A DNA stretch of 13,947 bases from Candidatus Stahliibacteriota bacterium (lineage in GTDB: Bacteria; Hydrothermota; Tepidihabitantia; B3-TA06): NCBI GenBank assembly GCA_030670165.1, contig DAOVCF010000026.1, positions 1 through 13,947 on the forward strand. Direction: 5' to 3'. Below the pieces are notes generated by a model. That model was not told the DNA's origin and made no database searches. It saw only the letters and a list, made by a program, of their open reading frames with translations. A program made the translations under genes and the position numbers. Below, one piece after another: positions 13,916 to 13,947 of this stretch. Each line of letters starts with the position of its first letter. The stretch's first letter is position 1.

Positions 13916-13947
13916 TTAACCTGCTTGACAAGCGCGCTTAATCCGCC

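Noticed and set aside
13925..13947. TTGACA -35-like hexamer near the right edge on the plus strand
   Set aside because: The expected -10 position falls at or beyond the end of the window, so it cannot be supported as a promoter.

Overview
The window is a compact bacterial segment of mixed, moderately GC-rich composition. The organism is probably Gram-negative (diderm): it has an Omp85/TamA-like barrel protein, a TamB-like inner-membrane-anchored protein, and two exported, apparently barrel-type proteins. GatA/GatB shows that it makes Gln-tRNA and/or Asn-tRNA by the indirect amidation route. The divergent PriA, the zinc-cysteine GatB and two unrecognised envelope proteins suggest an under-sampled lineage, perhaps a candidate phylum. 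That placement is inference.

Positions 1-9948 (+ strand) form one tightly packed gene run: gatA (C-terminal part only), gatB, an M29-like metallopeptidase, a TamA-like Omp85 protein, a TamB-like protein and a PriA-like protein. Four of the five junctions overlap (20, 20, 23 and 1 bp), and the fifth has a 19-bp gap with a strong Shine-Dalgarno sequence. Co-transcription is therefore likely. The PriA-like protein keeps all eight zinc cysteines but lacks a recognisable Walker A motif and the arginine-rich motif VI, so it looks like a helicase-dead primosome scaffold.

Positions 10023-11530 hold a terminator-like hairpin between convergent genes, then two minus-strand genes joined by an ATGA overlap. 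They encode related secreted Gly/aromatic-rich proteins with acidic segments and acidic Trp-containing tails.

Positions 11531-12284 contain no intact gene. There is a leader hairpin, four tandem copies of an 11-bp unit, a G-tract cluster, C/G-rich palindromic repeats, and the decayed C-terminal half of an ABC-transporter permease (NitT/TauT type) with deletions and a frameshift.

Positions 12285-13535 (- strand) encode an exported C45-like Ntn hydrolase with a good sigma70-type promoter. It is flanked on both sides by a GC hairpin plus an identical 22-bp palindrome.

Positions 13536-13947 are non-coding. Three DnaA-box-like 9-mers lie in the same orientation at exactly 11-bp spacing, followed by an AT-rich block. 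This is the best candidate for a replication-origin element in the window.
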